Part shown: positions 1 to 12,600 of the stretch, piece by piece
Layout: the number at the start of each line of letters is the position of its first letter
Position numbering within the stretch: the first letter of the stretch is position 1
NCBI RefSeq assembly: GCF_000633415.1
Contig: NZ_AYMV01000034.1
Location: forward strand, 1-34,301
From: Leucobacter sp. PH1c
Lineage (GTDB): Bacteria; Actinomycetota; Actinomycetes; Actinomycetales; Microbacteriaceae
Reading direction: 5' to 3'
Length of the DNA stretch: 34,301 nt
The notes under the pieces: generated by a model
Databases searched by the model: none
Seen by the model: the letters and a program-made list of their open reading frames with translations, nothing else
What the model was told of the DNA's origin: nothing
Program-made: the position numbers and the translations under genes

Positions 1-47
1 GACCACTTTGATCCGGTATGCGGTGCTCATACCGGATCAAAGTGGTC
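1..47. terminator. Perfect 20-bp inverted repeat, candidate terminator of the giant surface-protein operon
   Basis: Positions 1-20 and 28-47 are exact reverse complements separated by a 7-nt loop (cggtgct). The hairpin starts 49 nt past the stop codon of the minus-strand gene that ends at 96, where a terminator would be expected. The arms are of mixed composition rather than GC-only, and any T-tract on the minus strand would lie outside the window, so a palindromic binding site or a repetitive extragenic element is also possible. Confidence 0.55.
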
Positions 48-95
48 CGGATCTGGGGAGGGCGGGCGGACGGGGCCGGGCAGGCGGGGCCAGCC

Positions 96-650
96 CTACT
101 CCGCCATACCGTCCACGATGATGTGCAGGTTCGCCGTGCGGAGCGTGAGCACGTGCTCGCCTGGGACGAGCGTGTCGAGGCCGGCCAGGAACTCGCGGAT
201 CGCGCGGGTGTCGTCCGCGTCGGGCACCTCGAGTACGGCCGATCCCGCCTCCGTGTTCACGGGCACGGTGACGTAGGTGTAGCCGTCGTGCTCCTCGATC
301 TCCAGGTTCGTGGAGTAGTCCACGCCGAGCACGGTGACGGAGTGCACATCGGACGTGGGCCAGAGCGCCCAGGTCGCCGCGCCGAGCGCGAGCGCCGCAG
401 CGGCACCGGCGCCCAGCCAGAGCGCGCGACGCCGCGGCCGGCCCCGGCGCGCTGGCTCGGGCTCGGCCGGAGCCGCAGCCGGAGCCCCGCCGTCAGCCAG
501 GCCCGCGGCCGCAGCCGCAGCCAAGCCCGGATCCGGATCCGGAGCAGCCGCCGCCACAGCCCCGCCCTCATCAGCAACCCCAGACCCAGCCGCCTCCTCC
601 GTGTCCTCCGGCTCGGGTACGCCGTGCTTCGCCACTCGGGCCTCCTCCAT
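96..650 (-). CDS. Single-span membrane protein of unknown function, second gene of the giant surface-protein operon
   Basis: This 184-residue protein was not recognised as a named family. Residues 1-75 are rich in Ala, Pro, Glu and Asp and look disordered. A basic stretch (ARRGRPRRRA) then precedes one hydrophobic segment at about 76-96 (LWLGAGAAAALALGAATWAL). The last 85 residues form a compact mixed domain (DVHSVTVLGVDYST...) expected outside the membrane by the positive-inside rule. The ATG at 650 is chosen because AGGAG lies 5 nt upstream. A GTG at 656 is in frame but sits on top of that AGGAG. The ribosome-binding site overlaps the TAG stop (659-661) of the giant gene, so the two are surely one transcript and probably translationally coupled. 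A role in folding, export or anchoring of the giant protein is inference from context only. Confidence 0.85.
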   Translation of the reverse strand: MEEARVAKHGVPEPEDTEEAAGSGVADEGGAVAAAAPDPDPGLAAAAAAGLADGGAPAAAPAEPEPARRGRPRRRALWLGAGAAAALALGAATWALWPTSDVHSVTVLGVDYSTNLEIEEHDGYTYVTVPVNTEAGSAVLEVPDADDTRAIREFLAGLDTLVPGEHVLTLRTANLHIIVDGMAE

Positions 651-658
651 GTTCACTC

Positions 659-3600
659 CTACCGTTCCTGCTCCGCGCGCCGCCGGCGCACGCCGACCAG
701 CACCGCGCCCGCGCCGAGCAGCAGCGCGGCGAGCGCCGCCGCGCCGATGCCGAGCCCTGCGCCGGTGACCGCGAGGTCGCCGATCACGGGGAGCCCGGGG
801 GTCGGGGTGACCGGGACGGGCACCCGCGCGAACGGGAAGCTCAGCGTGTGATCCTCGCGCACGCTCGACAGGTCGATCCGGCCGGCCGGATCCCCAGCGC
901 CCGCGGCGGCCGGATCCCCAGCGCCCGCGGCGGCCGGATCCTCACCGCCCGCGGCGCCCGGATCCCCAGCACCATCCACTGCGTCCGGCTCCCCCGCGCC
1001 CGTCTCGGGGTCCGGCTCCGGCGCCAGCTCGACGATCCGCGCTTCGAGCGAGGCCGCCCGGTCACCCTCGAGCGTGGCCGTCAGGCTGCCCGCGCTCAGG
1101 GCAAAGTCGCGCGGCACGTCGACGGTGGTGCGGTACGCGCGAGGCAGGAGGTAGCCGGGGGCCTCGGCGTCGTAGTCGGTCGGCAGCACCGTGAAGGCGT
1201 AGCGGCCTTCGGCGTCGGTGCGCTGAGTCGAGTCGCCGTTCGCGTCGCTCGCGATCCGCCACTCGCCGTCGATGCGCTCCCACAGCGTCACCTCGCGGTC
1301 GGCGAGCGGTGCCTCGCCGGGCTGCTGCTCGCCGTCCTCGTCGGCGTCGTCCCACACCGTACCGCCCACGGTGGTGAGGTGCGGGTGGGTCTTCAGCCCG
1401 ATGTCCATCTGCACGTCATCGCGGGCGGAGGCGAGGTCGACCACGCCGTCCGCGTGATCCGCGATGGAGAAGACGTGCGTCTCCCCCACGTGCGAGACGG
1501 TCAGCACCGCATCAGGAACACCGGGCACTTCGGGAGCATCGCTTCCCGGCACGAGCGTGCTGATGTCGCTGTCGATCGCGCGGTCGTCGCCCACGTTGAG
1601 CGGCGACCAGAGCTCGTAGCCCGCGCGCTCGGCGGTGACGCGGTACTCGCGGGGCGCGAGGAAGCCCGCGGCCCCCTCCTCGAAGTGGGTGGGCGCCACC
1701 CGGAAGCGGTAGGCCCCCGTGCCGTCCGTCATGGTCTCGCCGACGCCGTCGAGATCCGCGATGCGGGTCCAGGCGCCATCGACGCGCTCCCAGAGGGCGA
1801 CCATGCGGCCCGCGATCCCGGCCTCGTCGGCGTCCTGGATCCCGTCGTGGTTCGCGTCCTCCCACATGCGGCCGCCGATCGTCACGGCCGTGTCGAACAC
1901 CGTGAAGCCGGCGTCCGCCGTGAGCACGTCGTGCGCGTCATCGAGGTCGAGCATCGCGGAAGCCGGCACCGCAGCCCCGGCAGGCAGAGCAGCCCCGCCA
2001 GCCCCGCCAGCCCCAGCCTCGATGAGCGTGATCGGCGCGGTGAGCACGGTGCTGAAGGGCTTCGGGATCGGGATCCCGTCGACGTCGCCGCCGGGCTGGC
2101 GGAAGAACACGTTGTTCACCTCGACCAGCTGGAGGTTCGCCGGCGCGTCGAGACGCACGCGGTACTCCGCGGGGGTGCGGTAGTGCGGCGAGCGCTTGTC
2201 GAGATCGGCGACCTCGACGGCGAACGCGTAGTGCCCGTCCGCGTCCGTGGCGACCGTGTGCCTCCCCTCAGCGTCCGTGTACGGCTCCCAGAGCCCGGTG
2301 TCCCGATTCAGGGCGTAGACGGCCGCCTCGATCCCGGGGATGCCCGGCTCATCGGGATCCTGCACCCCGTCGGCGTTCACGTCGTGGAAGACGGTGTCGC
2401 CGAGGATCCGGATCGAGTCGTGCGTGATCACGCCGCCGTCGATGCGGTCGGTCCCTGCGGCCGTCGTGTAGTCGGCGCGGCCGTTGCCGTCGGCCGACAC
2501 GAGCGAGAACTCCTCGGAGATCACGGTGTGCGCGGGATCCGCGATTGCGTGGCCGTAGCGCGCGCCGCCGCCTTCGAGCAACTCGGCGAACGTGGAGTTC
2601 TTCGCGTCGTCGCTCCCGACCGCGAGCGGGGAGATCGTCTGGCGCGAGCTGAGGGCGAACTCGACGACGTAGCGGTGCGGCTGATCGAGGCGCCCGGTCG
2701 AGGGATCCTCCTCGGCCACCGCCGCGGTGAACGCGTACGCGCCGTCGGCGTCCGTCTCCGTCTCGGCGACGGGCACGAGCTCGCCGTCGATCACGCGGTT
2801 GAGCACCACGCGGACACCGCCCAGCCCGGGCTCGGCGGCGCCCTGCAGCCCGTCGCGGTCGCGGTCGTCCCAGATGAAGTCGCCGATCAGCGCTTCGCGC
2901 TCGAGCGGCACGAGCCCCAGATCGACATGCTCGGCCGGGACCCCCGTGCGGGTGTCGATGGGCAGCAGCTCGTTCTGGAGCGCGCCGAGCACGCGGGTCT
3001 CGGACACCGCGGTGAGCGTCGCGCCGCGGTCCGCCTGGGTGAAGTCGTTGTCGACTGCCGGATCGTCCCCGGCGCCGAGCGCCGTGACGCCCTGCCAGAG
3101 CGGCACCTCGGTGACCCGCACGCGGTACTCGTAGGGCACGAGCTGCACGCTGTCGATGATGTGCAGGTCCTCGAAGCGGTACGCCGAGACGCCCTCCTGC
3201 CGGATCGGCGCGTCGCTGTCGCGCGCCGCGGCCGGTTCGATCATGCGCCCCGCAGCGTCCTGCCGCGCGGTGACCCAGCCGGCCGCGGTGCGCACCTCGA
3301 GGGTCGCCGTGTAGCGGTCCTCGGCGGCGGCGACCTCGGCCGCGGTCTTCGTTCCGCTCGCGTCGGCGTCGAGGAACACCTCGCCCGAGAGCTCCGAGCG
3401 CGCGTGCGCCATGAGCCCGAGGTCGATCGTGTTGTCGGTGATGCCGAACACGACGCCCGTCGCCTCGTCGATCTCCACGACGCTGATCAGGTGCTCTCCG
3501 AGGGCGGCGCCCGTCTCGTGCATCGTCCCGTTCGGGAAGAAGTCGGAGTCGGTCTCGCGCGTGCCGGTGAGCGACAGCCCGGGCGCGTGCGTCGGTGCGA

Positions 3601-6600
3601 AGGTGGTTCCGGTGACGAGCTCGCGGACGACGACCTGGTACTTCGTCGGCAGCGCCTCCGCGCCGTCGTAGCGGACGCTCGGGACCTTCGTGAAGTAGTA
3701 GAAGCCGTCGTCGTTCGACACCGTGCGCTGGGCGTAGTCGGTGCGCGTCCAGGCGCCGTCGATCTCGACGTACTGCTCGAGCTCGAGCTGCTGCCCGGCG
3801 ATGCCCGGCTCCCCCGCGTCCTGGAGACCGTTCCGGTTGCGGTCATCCCACACCCGGTTGCCGATCACGCCGTACGTCGTCTTGTCGTAGAAGCCGATGC
3901 TCACGCTCTCGCGCGGCGCGAAGCCGGAGGCGAAGAGCCCCTCCAGGTCGAAGTTCAGCGGGTTCGTCTTCACGATCCGCGTGCCCTTCTCGTTCAGGCC
4001 GTCGTTGTCGTTCGCCTCGGCGAACGGGTCGCTGTGGTGGAGGAACGGGGAGACGAGCCGCTCCGAGTTGAACTCGCCGTTCTCGTCGGTGATCTCCAGA
4101 TAGTACTGGCGGTCGACCGGCAGCAGCGTGAAGCGGTAGGCCCCCTGGGCATCGGTCACGGCGACCATCGGGCGGCCGTGGGGGTCGCGCACGGTCTCAC
4201 CGCTCAGGTGCTTCAGCGTGACGTGGTAGCCGGGGATGCCCGGCTCGTTCGGCCCCGCCTGGTAGCCGTCGAGCGTGTCGATGTCCTCGGCGAACACCGT
4301 GCCGCCGAACTCGATGGTCTGCGCGACGCCGAGGTCGAAGCTCATGCGCTGCGCGTCGTCCGTCGCCGAGTCGACGGTCGCCGCCTCAGTGATGGCGACG
4401 AGCGCGGAATCGTCGACCGCGGCGGGAATGTCGAGCGGCTCGCCCGGCGCGAAGCTCTCCACGCCGGCGCGCTCGAACACGGTGCGCGTGGTGGTCGAGA
4501 ACGCGTCGTACTCGCGCGGGAACTCGAACAGCACCCGGTAGTCGCCCGGGCGGATGTTCGAGAAGGTGTAGTACCCCGCGTTGCCCGCGATGTCCGACTC
4601 GGTGACGGTCACGAGCGGGCCCTCGGAGGGGATGGGCCGCTGAAAGACCTCGTCGAGCACGGACGTGCCGGTGGCCTCGTCGACGACCTCCCACGCGCCC
4701 GAGACCTCGTGGATCGGGTTGCCGAGCGCGTCGACGTTGTACCCCGCGGGCGTCAGGAGCGTGACGCGCACGCCGTTGATGCCGGGGTCGTCGATCTCGC
4801 CGTCGAAGTCGAGGTCGCGGGTCGGCTGCAGGTGCGTGCGGCCGTTGCCGTCGCGCACCGCGTCGCCCTCGTCCTGCTCGCCGTTGTAGTTCACGTCGTT
4901 CCAGACGTAGTTGCCGAGGTAGACGCCGTCGCGCTTCTCCGTCGCGTAAACGCCCGCGTTGTTCGACTCCTGCGGGATGAAGCGGCTCACCCGCTGCGTC
5001 GCCATGAACGAGTTCCACAGGGAGGCCTCGGCCTTGCGTTCCGCGCCGTCGAACTGCTCCAGGTAGACGGGTGCGTTGAGGGGCGAGCGCATCGTGTAGC
5101 TGAGCTTCAGCTTGTTCTGCCCGGGCAGCTGCTCGGTCGCGCTGGTGAAGAGCACGAGGATCGACTGCGCGCGGTGCAGCAGCTCGGGGCGGTCCGCGAT
5201 CTCGGCGAGCGGCACGAAGTGCTGGTCGCGCACCGCGGACGGGGTCCCGGGCAGACCGAGCGCGTCGTAGAACGACTCGCTCGCGGCCTCGGCGTGCGGC
5301 ACCGGTTCGGTCTCCACGATCTCGCCCGCCTGCTTCGTGAAGGGCCCGACGAATACGGTGTACTCGTTCGGCCGGTACGTCTTCTTGTCGGCGCCCTCGC
5401 GCTCGAGCTTCACACTGTCGGGACGGAGCCAGGCCGAGTACTGCGATCCACGCGGGATCGTCGCGTTGGTGATCGAGGTGTCACCCGCTGCGGGCAGCAC
5501 GTCGTAGATGATCGGGTACGGGTAGGGCCGGTCCCCCGCCTCCTTCGAGTTGTCGACCGACACCTCGAAGGTGAAGTCGCCGCCCTGGCGCACAGGGGTC
5601 TGCTCGGGCGCGACGCTGCCCGCGCGGTTGAGGTCGGAGTAGGCCACCTTCCGCTTGCCGAAGTTGTCGTAGGTCTCGTACTGGAACAGCGACTTCTCCG
5701 AGAAGACCAGGCGGTCGTTCATCAGCTTGTTGTCGTTGAAGTCGTTGCCGTCGGTCGCGTAGCCGAGGCGGTTCGCGGCATTCTGCTGCGAGTTCAGCGG
5801 GTGCAGCAGGCCGGTGTTGTTCGTCACCATGGCGCGGGACTTCAGGTCCTCCGCGTCGGCCCCGGGCGAGTAGGCGTCGACCGCGCCGATGAACTCGACG
5901 ACGATCTTGTCGCCCGGCATGACGCTGCCCTCGAACCACACCGACACGACGTTCCGGTCGAAGCCGGGCCAGGATCCGGTCGCGATCCGCGTGTGCTTCA
6001 GGTGCGACTCGGGATCTGCCTCACTGCCGTCGGCGCGCACGAGCTTCCACGTCCACAGATTCGTGTCGGCGGCGGTGAGCGAGTAGCGCGAGCGGTGCGC
6101 GCTGTCGAGCGGGTGATCGGCGGTGATGTCGGCCTGCGGCACGTAGGTGAACGCCCCGCCGGATTCCATCACGGTGGGGAGCTGGAACGTGACGAAGGGG
6201 TTCACCAGGGTGTCCTCGGCGTACGTGTTGTCCTCGTCGCGCGACCACATCGAGCGGTCGGCGTTGATGAACTCGCCGCTGAACTTCAGGTGCGGGGACG
6301 ACTTCGGCGCGATCGCCGTGATGTCGGACCACCCGAAGCGCTGATCGCTCGGCTTCGTGGAGTCGCTGCGGTAGTAGAGCGAGTCGTACTTCACGTTGAC
6401 CACGGGGCGCGACGGGGTGAGGTACGAGCGGGTCTCGCTCTGCGCGAGCTTCGACACCCGCGTCGAGACGTAGTTGCCCCAGAACTGGGCCGTGTCGTAG
6501 ACGAACAGCGTGGACTTCGCGTTGGACCCGATCCGCACGCCCAGCGAGATCGCGTGGTCCGTGACCGAGGCCGGGTAGGGCGAGGTGCTCCGGTTCGTCG

Positions 6601-9600
6601 GATCGGTGTCGAGCACCGACTGCGTTCCCGGGGTCTCCGGGTCCGCGTCGATCGCGAGGCGCGTGCCCTGCGGCACGAGGGTCGTCTCGGGATCGAGCGC
6701 GCGCACCACGATGCGGATCTTCTGGAGGCCCCCCTGCGCTGCCGCCGGGATCTCGAATCGCTCGTTGCGCAGGATCGAGGTGCCGCCCGGGTTGAGCAGC
6801 GTCCAGGCCCCGGCCTCGTAGCCGTCCTCGGCGAGCTCGTCGGAGACGTAGACGAAGGTCTTGAAGGCGTCGTCGATCTCGGTGCCCGCATCGGCGAGCC
6901 GGTCCACCGTGCGCTGCGGCAGCTCCCACGTGCCGGAGGTGACGTAGCGCGTGTTCGTCGTGATCGGCTGGTTGCTGACCGAGACGGTGCTCTCGTTCGT
7001 CGTGTCCGTCGGGAGAATGTTCTCGATCACGAGCTCGGTGAGCCCGGAGCCCGTGTTCTCGGCGTGGGTGATGAGGTACTCGATCGTGTCCGAGGAGTTG
7101 AAGTACGTGTCTCCCGAGAGGCCGTTCGAGTAGGCGATGCGGGGCCGGGTCGTGTTGACGCGCACCTCGGCGCGCGGCTTCAGGATCTCGATCTCCGCGG
7201 AGTCCGCGGCGTAGCGGCCGGCGAGGTCTCCGTTGCTGTCGATGTCGATGCCGGTGCCCCGGTCGCTCGTGTGCGTGTGGTACGCGATCGACGCGAGCGA
7301 CTGGACGATGAAGTCGGCCGGGCGCTGCGCCCCGGGGCTCCCCTGCGGGATCAGCGTCGTGTCGTCCGTGATGAGGGAGACGTACGTGTCCATGACGAGC
7401 TCGTCGGCCGTCCAGACCGTGTCGTCGGAGACGACGTTGTCCTCGTAGCCGTCGACGAGCTGCAGCTCGGTGAGGAGCGTGAAGCGCTCGCCCGACTTCA
7501 GCTCGCCGCGCGTGCCGCGCTCCCCCGCGGGCGGCGTGACGACCCACTGGATCCGGTTGCGCGTCGCGTCGACCGCGGGCTCGGCCGGCGTCCTCCGCTC
7601 GACCGTGTAGCCGCGGGCCTCGAACTCAGCGCGGTCCAGCACCTCGTCGCCGACCGCGATACGCACCTCGTCCGTCGCGGCGGCGAAGTTCGTGACGAAC
7701 TGCGTCACCACGAATCGCGCGTTGTGGACGTCGCCGGCGGTCTTCAGCCGCTCGTAGGGGTTCGTCTCGTCCTCCGGCGCGTTCGACACCTCGGTCGCGA
7801 GCCAGTACTTCCCCGCGGCATCGACCTGGATCAGCTCGGCGAGCGTCCCGTCGGCGAATGAGGCGGCCTTCGTGGTGTTCGTGATCGACGGCTTCTTGAG
7901 GTTCAGGTCGCTGCTGCCGTACGCGCCGGTCGTCGCGGGCGATCCGGCAGCGCCAGCTCCGCCGGTCCCGCCAGCTCCGCCGCGCGTGTGCTCCGGCGTC
8001 AGTGCGCTCGCGCGCTCGGTCCAGCCCGTGCCCGTGTTCAGAGTGAGCTCGGTGTCCGCTCCGTAGGGCTGCGTGGCGGCGATGAGGCGCTCGGTGATCT
8101 TCAGCGCGCCCATGTTGCTGCTCCACGTGCTCGTCGCATCGCGGCGGATCCGGTCGTTCGCCGTGATGGCGAGGCCGTTCGAGGACTTGACATTGTTCGG
8201 GGCAGCCGAGACGCCCTGGTCGCGCGCGGTGAGCGACGGGGGCGCGCCGGTCGTGTAGCGCTCCGAGACGACGGGGGCGAAGACCGGGCGCTGCGTGCCT
8301 GCGAGGGCGAGCAGGTGCTGGTAGCGGCTGTCGTCGGTGTCCGCACCGTAGAGCGGCGTGTCGATCGTGGCCACGCGGGGCGTGATCTCGAGCGATTCGC
8401 CGGTCGCGATCTCGGTGGCGCGGTCGGCGCGAGCCGTGAAGTGCAGCAGGAAGCGCTCCCCCAGCGCGTCGTCGAGCAGCTCGACGCGCACGTCGAAGAG
8501 CGCGCTCAGATCCCGAGCGGGCACCGAGGTGCCGAGCCCGAGCGTCTGCGCGGACGCCTGGAACTTGACGCTCTGCTGCTCCGCGAGCTCGCCGTCGTAG
8601 CGGGCGACCGTTCCGTCCTCGAGGACGGGGGCGATGCCGTAGGGCAGCGCGATCGTGACGGTCGGCTCGAACCAGGTGCCGCGCGCGCCGCCGATGGTCT
8701 GGGGCGCGTTCTTCCAGATGTCGTCGTTGAAGTTCTCCCCCGAGTAGCGGTTGTAGCCGCTGTTCACCCGGTTGTACTCGCCGAGCACCTCGAGCTGCTG
8801 GTTCTCGACGGTTGAGCGGATCGAGAACTCCTCGTACAGGTCGACGCTGAAGTCCTCGATCGTGGCGTCGATCCCCGCGGGGTACGCGTCCTTGCTTGCG
8901 CTGCTCCACACGCGGAGCGTGGGGCGGCGCATGGCGATCTGGTCGCCCGTGACGAGAGCGGGGCGGCCGTCGTCGGCGGACGTCGCGGTGCCCTGCGCGT
9001 TCAGGCCGCGCACGTAGCGGCCCCACGGCTCGACCGCGAAGTAGGAGGTGTACGAGCCGAAGTCGTAGGCGAGGTCGTTCACGTTCAGCCCCTGCGCCAT
9101 GCCATCGTTCGGGAAGCGGGCCGTGTTGTACACGCCGATGGGGCGGCTGAAGCCGCCGTACTCCGCGCCGTAGATCTCGAGGTACTCCTCGGGCGCGATC
9201 GAGCTCAGCGTGAGCTGGTCGTGCCAGAGCGAGAGCCCCTGCGCGTTCGCGGGCACCTCGCCCGCGACGCGCACCCGGATCTCGACGCGCTGCGTCTGCA
9301 GGCTCTGGTCGGCGGCGGCCGAGCCGAAGAGCCCGGTCACCTCGCCCGCGACCCGCACCCGGAGCACGTAGGGGATCCCGTCGTCGCGGGTCGTCTCGGC
9401 GGAGGTCCCGGCCTCCTGCGACTGCGCGGGGGCGCGGTACCCCTGATCGGTGTCCGGGCTCTGGAGGATCTCGACCTCGCTCGCGAGCTCGGCGCCGGCG
9501 CCGCTCAGCGCGGTGACGCCGAGGAGCTGGCCCGACTCGTCGTACGGGCTGATCCCGAGCGGGAGGATCTCGGTGTACTCGAGCCCGCTGCCGATCGCGC

Positions 9601-12600
9601 GGTCGCCGAGGTTGGCCGCGTGGAGGCGCACGGTGAACTCCTCGTGCAGCTCCACGGCGTAGCTGTAGTCGTCCTCGACGTACGGTGTGTAGCCGAGACG
9701 GTGCCGCTCGTACGAGTTGAGCGAGCCGTCGTGCTCGACGAAGTTCGCGGCGTCGGTGCCCCACGCGGCGCGCTCCACATCGGGCACCATCTCGCTCGCG
9801 CCCGTGAGCCAGGCGCGGTTCAGCTGCATGCCGTCCTGCGCCCAGAGGATGCGCTCGGGCGCGGTCACGGCGCCGTCGGCGACGCGGGCCTTCGTGGCGT
9901 ACGCGAAGTTCTCGTCGAGCGCGGTCGATGCGAAGCTCGTGTACAGCTCGCTCGCCGCCGTCTCGCGGAGGAACGCGGTGTGCGACTTCTCGACGTTCGC
10001 CGAGGCATCGTAGTAGGTCGCCTGGAGGTACGAGCCCGGCGAGTTGCTCGCGTCGCGGCGCCGGTCGTTCGAGCCGGGCAGCCAAGCGTGCGAGTTCGAC
10101 AGGAACTCGGAGGCGGTCATCTCGTGCCCGCGGTCGCCGGTGATCCCGGCGTCGTGGAGCAGGGCGGCGAGGTCCATCGAGGTCTGCTTCGCGGAGTTCG
10201 CGACGGGGACGTTGCTGCCGTACCAGCCGAAGAGCGGCGCGAACACCGCCGTGCCGTCGGCGTACCGTGCGCGGGGCAGATCGTGTTCCCGCGCGGTGGC
10301 CGCGTAGACGATCTCGAGCTGCTCGCCGCGGCCGAGATCCTCGTCCGCGAAGGTGTAGCTGAACACGTCGAAGTCGATCGTGTCTGCCGGGTTCGCGGTC
10401 GTGTTCACGGGCTCGGTGGAGGAGAGCCGGCCCCAGCCGTCGTTGTGCCGGTCGTTCGCGAAGGTCTGGGCGCCCGCGACGTCAAGGCCGGTCACCGAGT
10501 GCACGGTGACCCGGGGCAGTGTGAAGTCGCGCGGCGCGCCCGCGGCGTCGAGCATGCGGATCTCGAGCACGCCCGCCGCGACGGCGCCGGCGACGTCGAG
10601 CTCACCGGCGTGCACGAAGCGGCTCAGCTCAGTGCTGAGGTACTCGGGGATCTTGTCGACGATCACGGGGTGGCGCAGCGGCGCCTTACCGTAGGGCGTG
10701 TTCGTGCTCGTGCCCTGATCCGTGCTGTGGTTCTTCGCGGTGAGCCGGTAGTGCACGTCGTCGCCGGCCAGGTAGCCGGTCTTCCCCGGCTGCGCGCCGT
10801 CGTAGGGCGCGGTCGCCTCAGCACGGGTGTCGAAGGACTGGATGTTGAACTCGACCGTGGGGATGGCCTTGTACACGGTCTGCGCAGCCTCGGTGCGGTA
10901 GCTGTACTCCGCGATGCCCGCACCGGTCTCGTCCTGGTGCGTGAGGCGCGTCTGCGCCTGCGAGGTGAGGCGGTAGGACTTCGTGTTCTGGGCCGCCTGA
11001 GTGCGCCAGTGGCCGATCCCGGAGATCTCGAAGCTCGACGGCCCGGCGCCCGCGTGCACGGTGCCGTAGCGGATCCAGAGCTTGTTGATCTCGCGCATCT
11101 CGTGCTGCGCGGGATCGAAGCCGGCCGCGTCGACCCACTGACCGTCCCGGTCTTGGAAGAGGACCGTCGGCTGCGCGCCGGGCTCGGGATTCTCCGTTCC
11201 CTCGGACGGCTCCGGCGGGTTCAGCGCGGGGACGCTCGGGAACTCGGTCAGCTCGAAACCGAGCAGGCCGCCGTTGTCGAGGGTGAGGAACAGATCGAGC
11301 GCGGTGTTGTCGTGCCGGATCTCGTTCCCGATGTTCTTCACGGTGAGGGTCATGTCCTCGCCCGACACGTTCTCGCGGTCGAAGCGGCTCTCGATGACGA
11401 GCTGCTTCGGGTCGGCGTAGCGGTAGGCCGTGTTGCTCAGTCGGCCGAGCTGCTCGGCGAACGCGTCGCCGTCGAAGTTCACGGCGGCGGTCGATCCCGT
11501 CACCCGGTTCCCGTTCGCGCCGTCGCTGTTGTAGCTCATGAAGTGGTGGGTGTAGGCGGGTCGCGCGTACACGTTCCACTGCAGGGTCTTGCCCTGGGTC
11601 GCTCCGAGCGTGGCCGGCTGATCGTTCGTCGCCGTGTACTCGACGACGAAGAACACGGACTCGCCGTCGTGCAGCGTGACGTCGAACGCGACATCGGCGC
11701 GCTTCGCGTTCTGGCGCGTGATCCGCACCTGGTTCTCCGGCACCTCGACCGCCGAGTTGACGCTCTCCGCGATGACCCCCGCCCGGTTCGGGTCGGCGAG
11801 CAGGTACGCCGAGGAGGCCTGCACGTCGGAGACCTCGAGGAAGGCGGGCGCCTCGATGTGCGCAACGGGGGCGAAGACCGGGAGCGCGCCGGGGCCGGCG
11901 TCGTCGCTCGCCGTCGTGCCGACGTTCCGCAGCTCGTAGAGCACGCGGGTCGTGTCGCCCACCGCGATGTTCGTGAAGTCGATCTGGGTGCCCGTGTCCG
12001 CGTCGTAGAAGAGGCCCGTCGCGTCGGCCCGCGAGAAGTCCTCGCGGAGGTGCACGGCGTGCGCCTGCATTCGCGCCACGCGGGTGAAGACCCGCGGCGC
12101 CGCAGCGCTGCTCGAGCTGCTCGCGAGGCGCAGCGTCGGCTTCTCGCCCGCGTTACCCCCGCCCGCGGAGACGAAGATCGGGTTGTACGAGGTGACGACC
12201 GCGCTCGCGGTGAAGGCGCTGTGGAGCATGATCTGCTCGTCGCTGCCCTTGCTGCGCTCCGTCACGAACGTCGGCTTCGAGCTCCAGCCCGGGCCAGCGG
12301 CGTCCTCGTCGACCCAGACGCCCGTGACGAACACGTCGCCGCCGTCGCGCATCCGGGTGGGGAGCGGATCGCTCGAGTTCGCGCGGGTGATCGAGCCCCA
12401 CAGGCCGATCGTGCTGTCGCGCGGCGCGAACGACACCGAGATGCTGTCGATGTGCTCCTTGAGCAGGGTCGCCTGGCCGCCCAGGGCGACATCGAACGGC
12501 TGCGAGCGCAGCGTGCCGTCCGCGAACAGGGTGCGCAGGTCGAACTCGCGCATGCCCGTCTCCGGGTTCGGGGTGAAGCGATCACGCGCAATCTCGACGG

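Noticed and set aside
761..800. LPxTG sortase A signal
   Set aside because: LPVIG lacks the Thr; the genuine motif is LAVTG directly before the hydrophobic segment.
18..851. Plus-strand open frame across the small membrane-protein gene
   Set aside because: It is Arg/Ser/Pro-rich low-complexity sequence antisense to a gene with a good ribosome-binding site and a transmembrane helix.
848..7861. A 2337-codon plus-strand open frame opposite the giant gene
   Set aside because: It is antisense to a clearly real gene and its translation is a monotonous Arg/Val/Gly/Asp/His mix without domains. Long antisense frames are usual in GC-rich genes with strong third-position bias.
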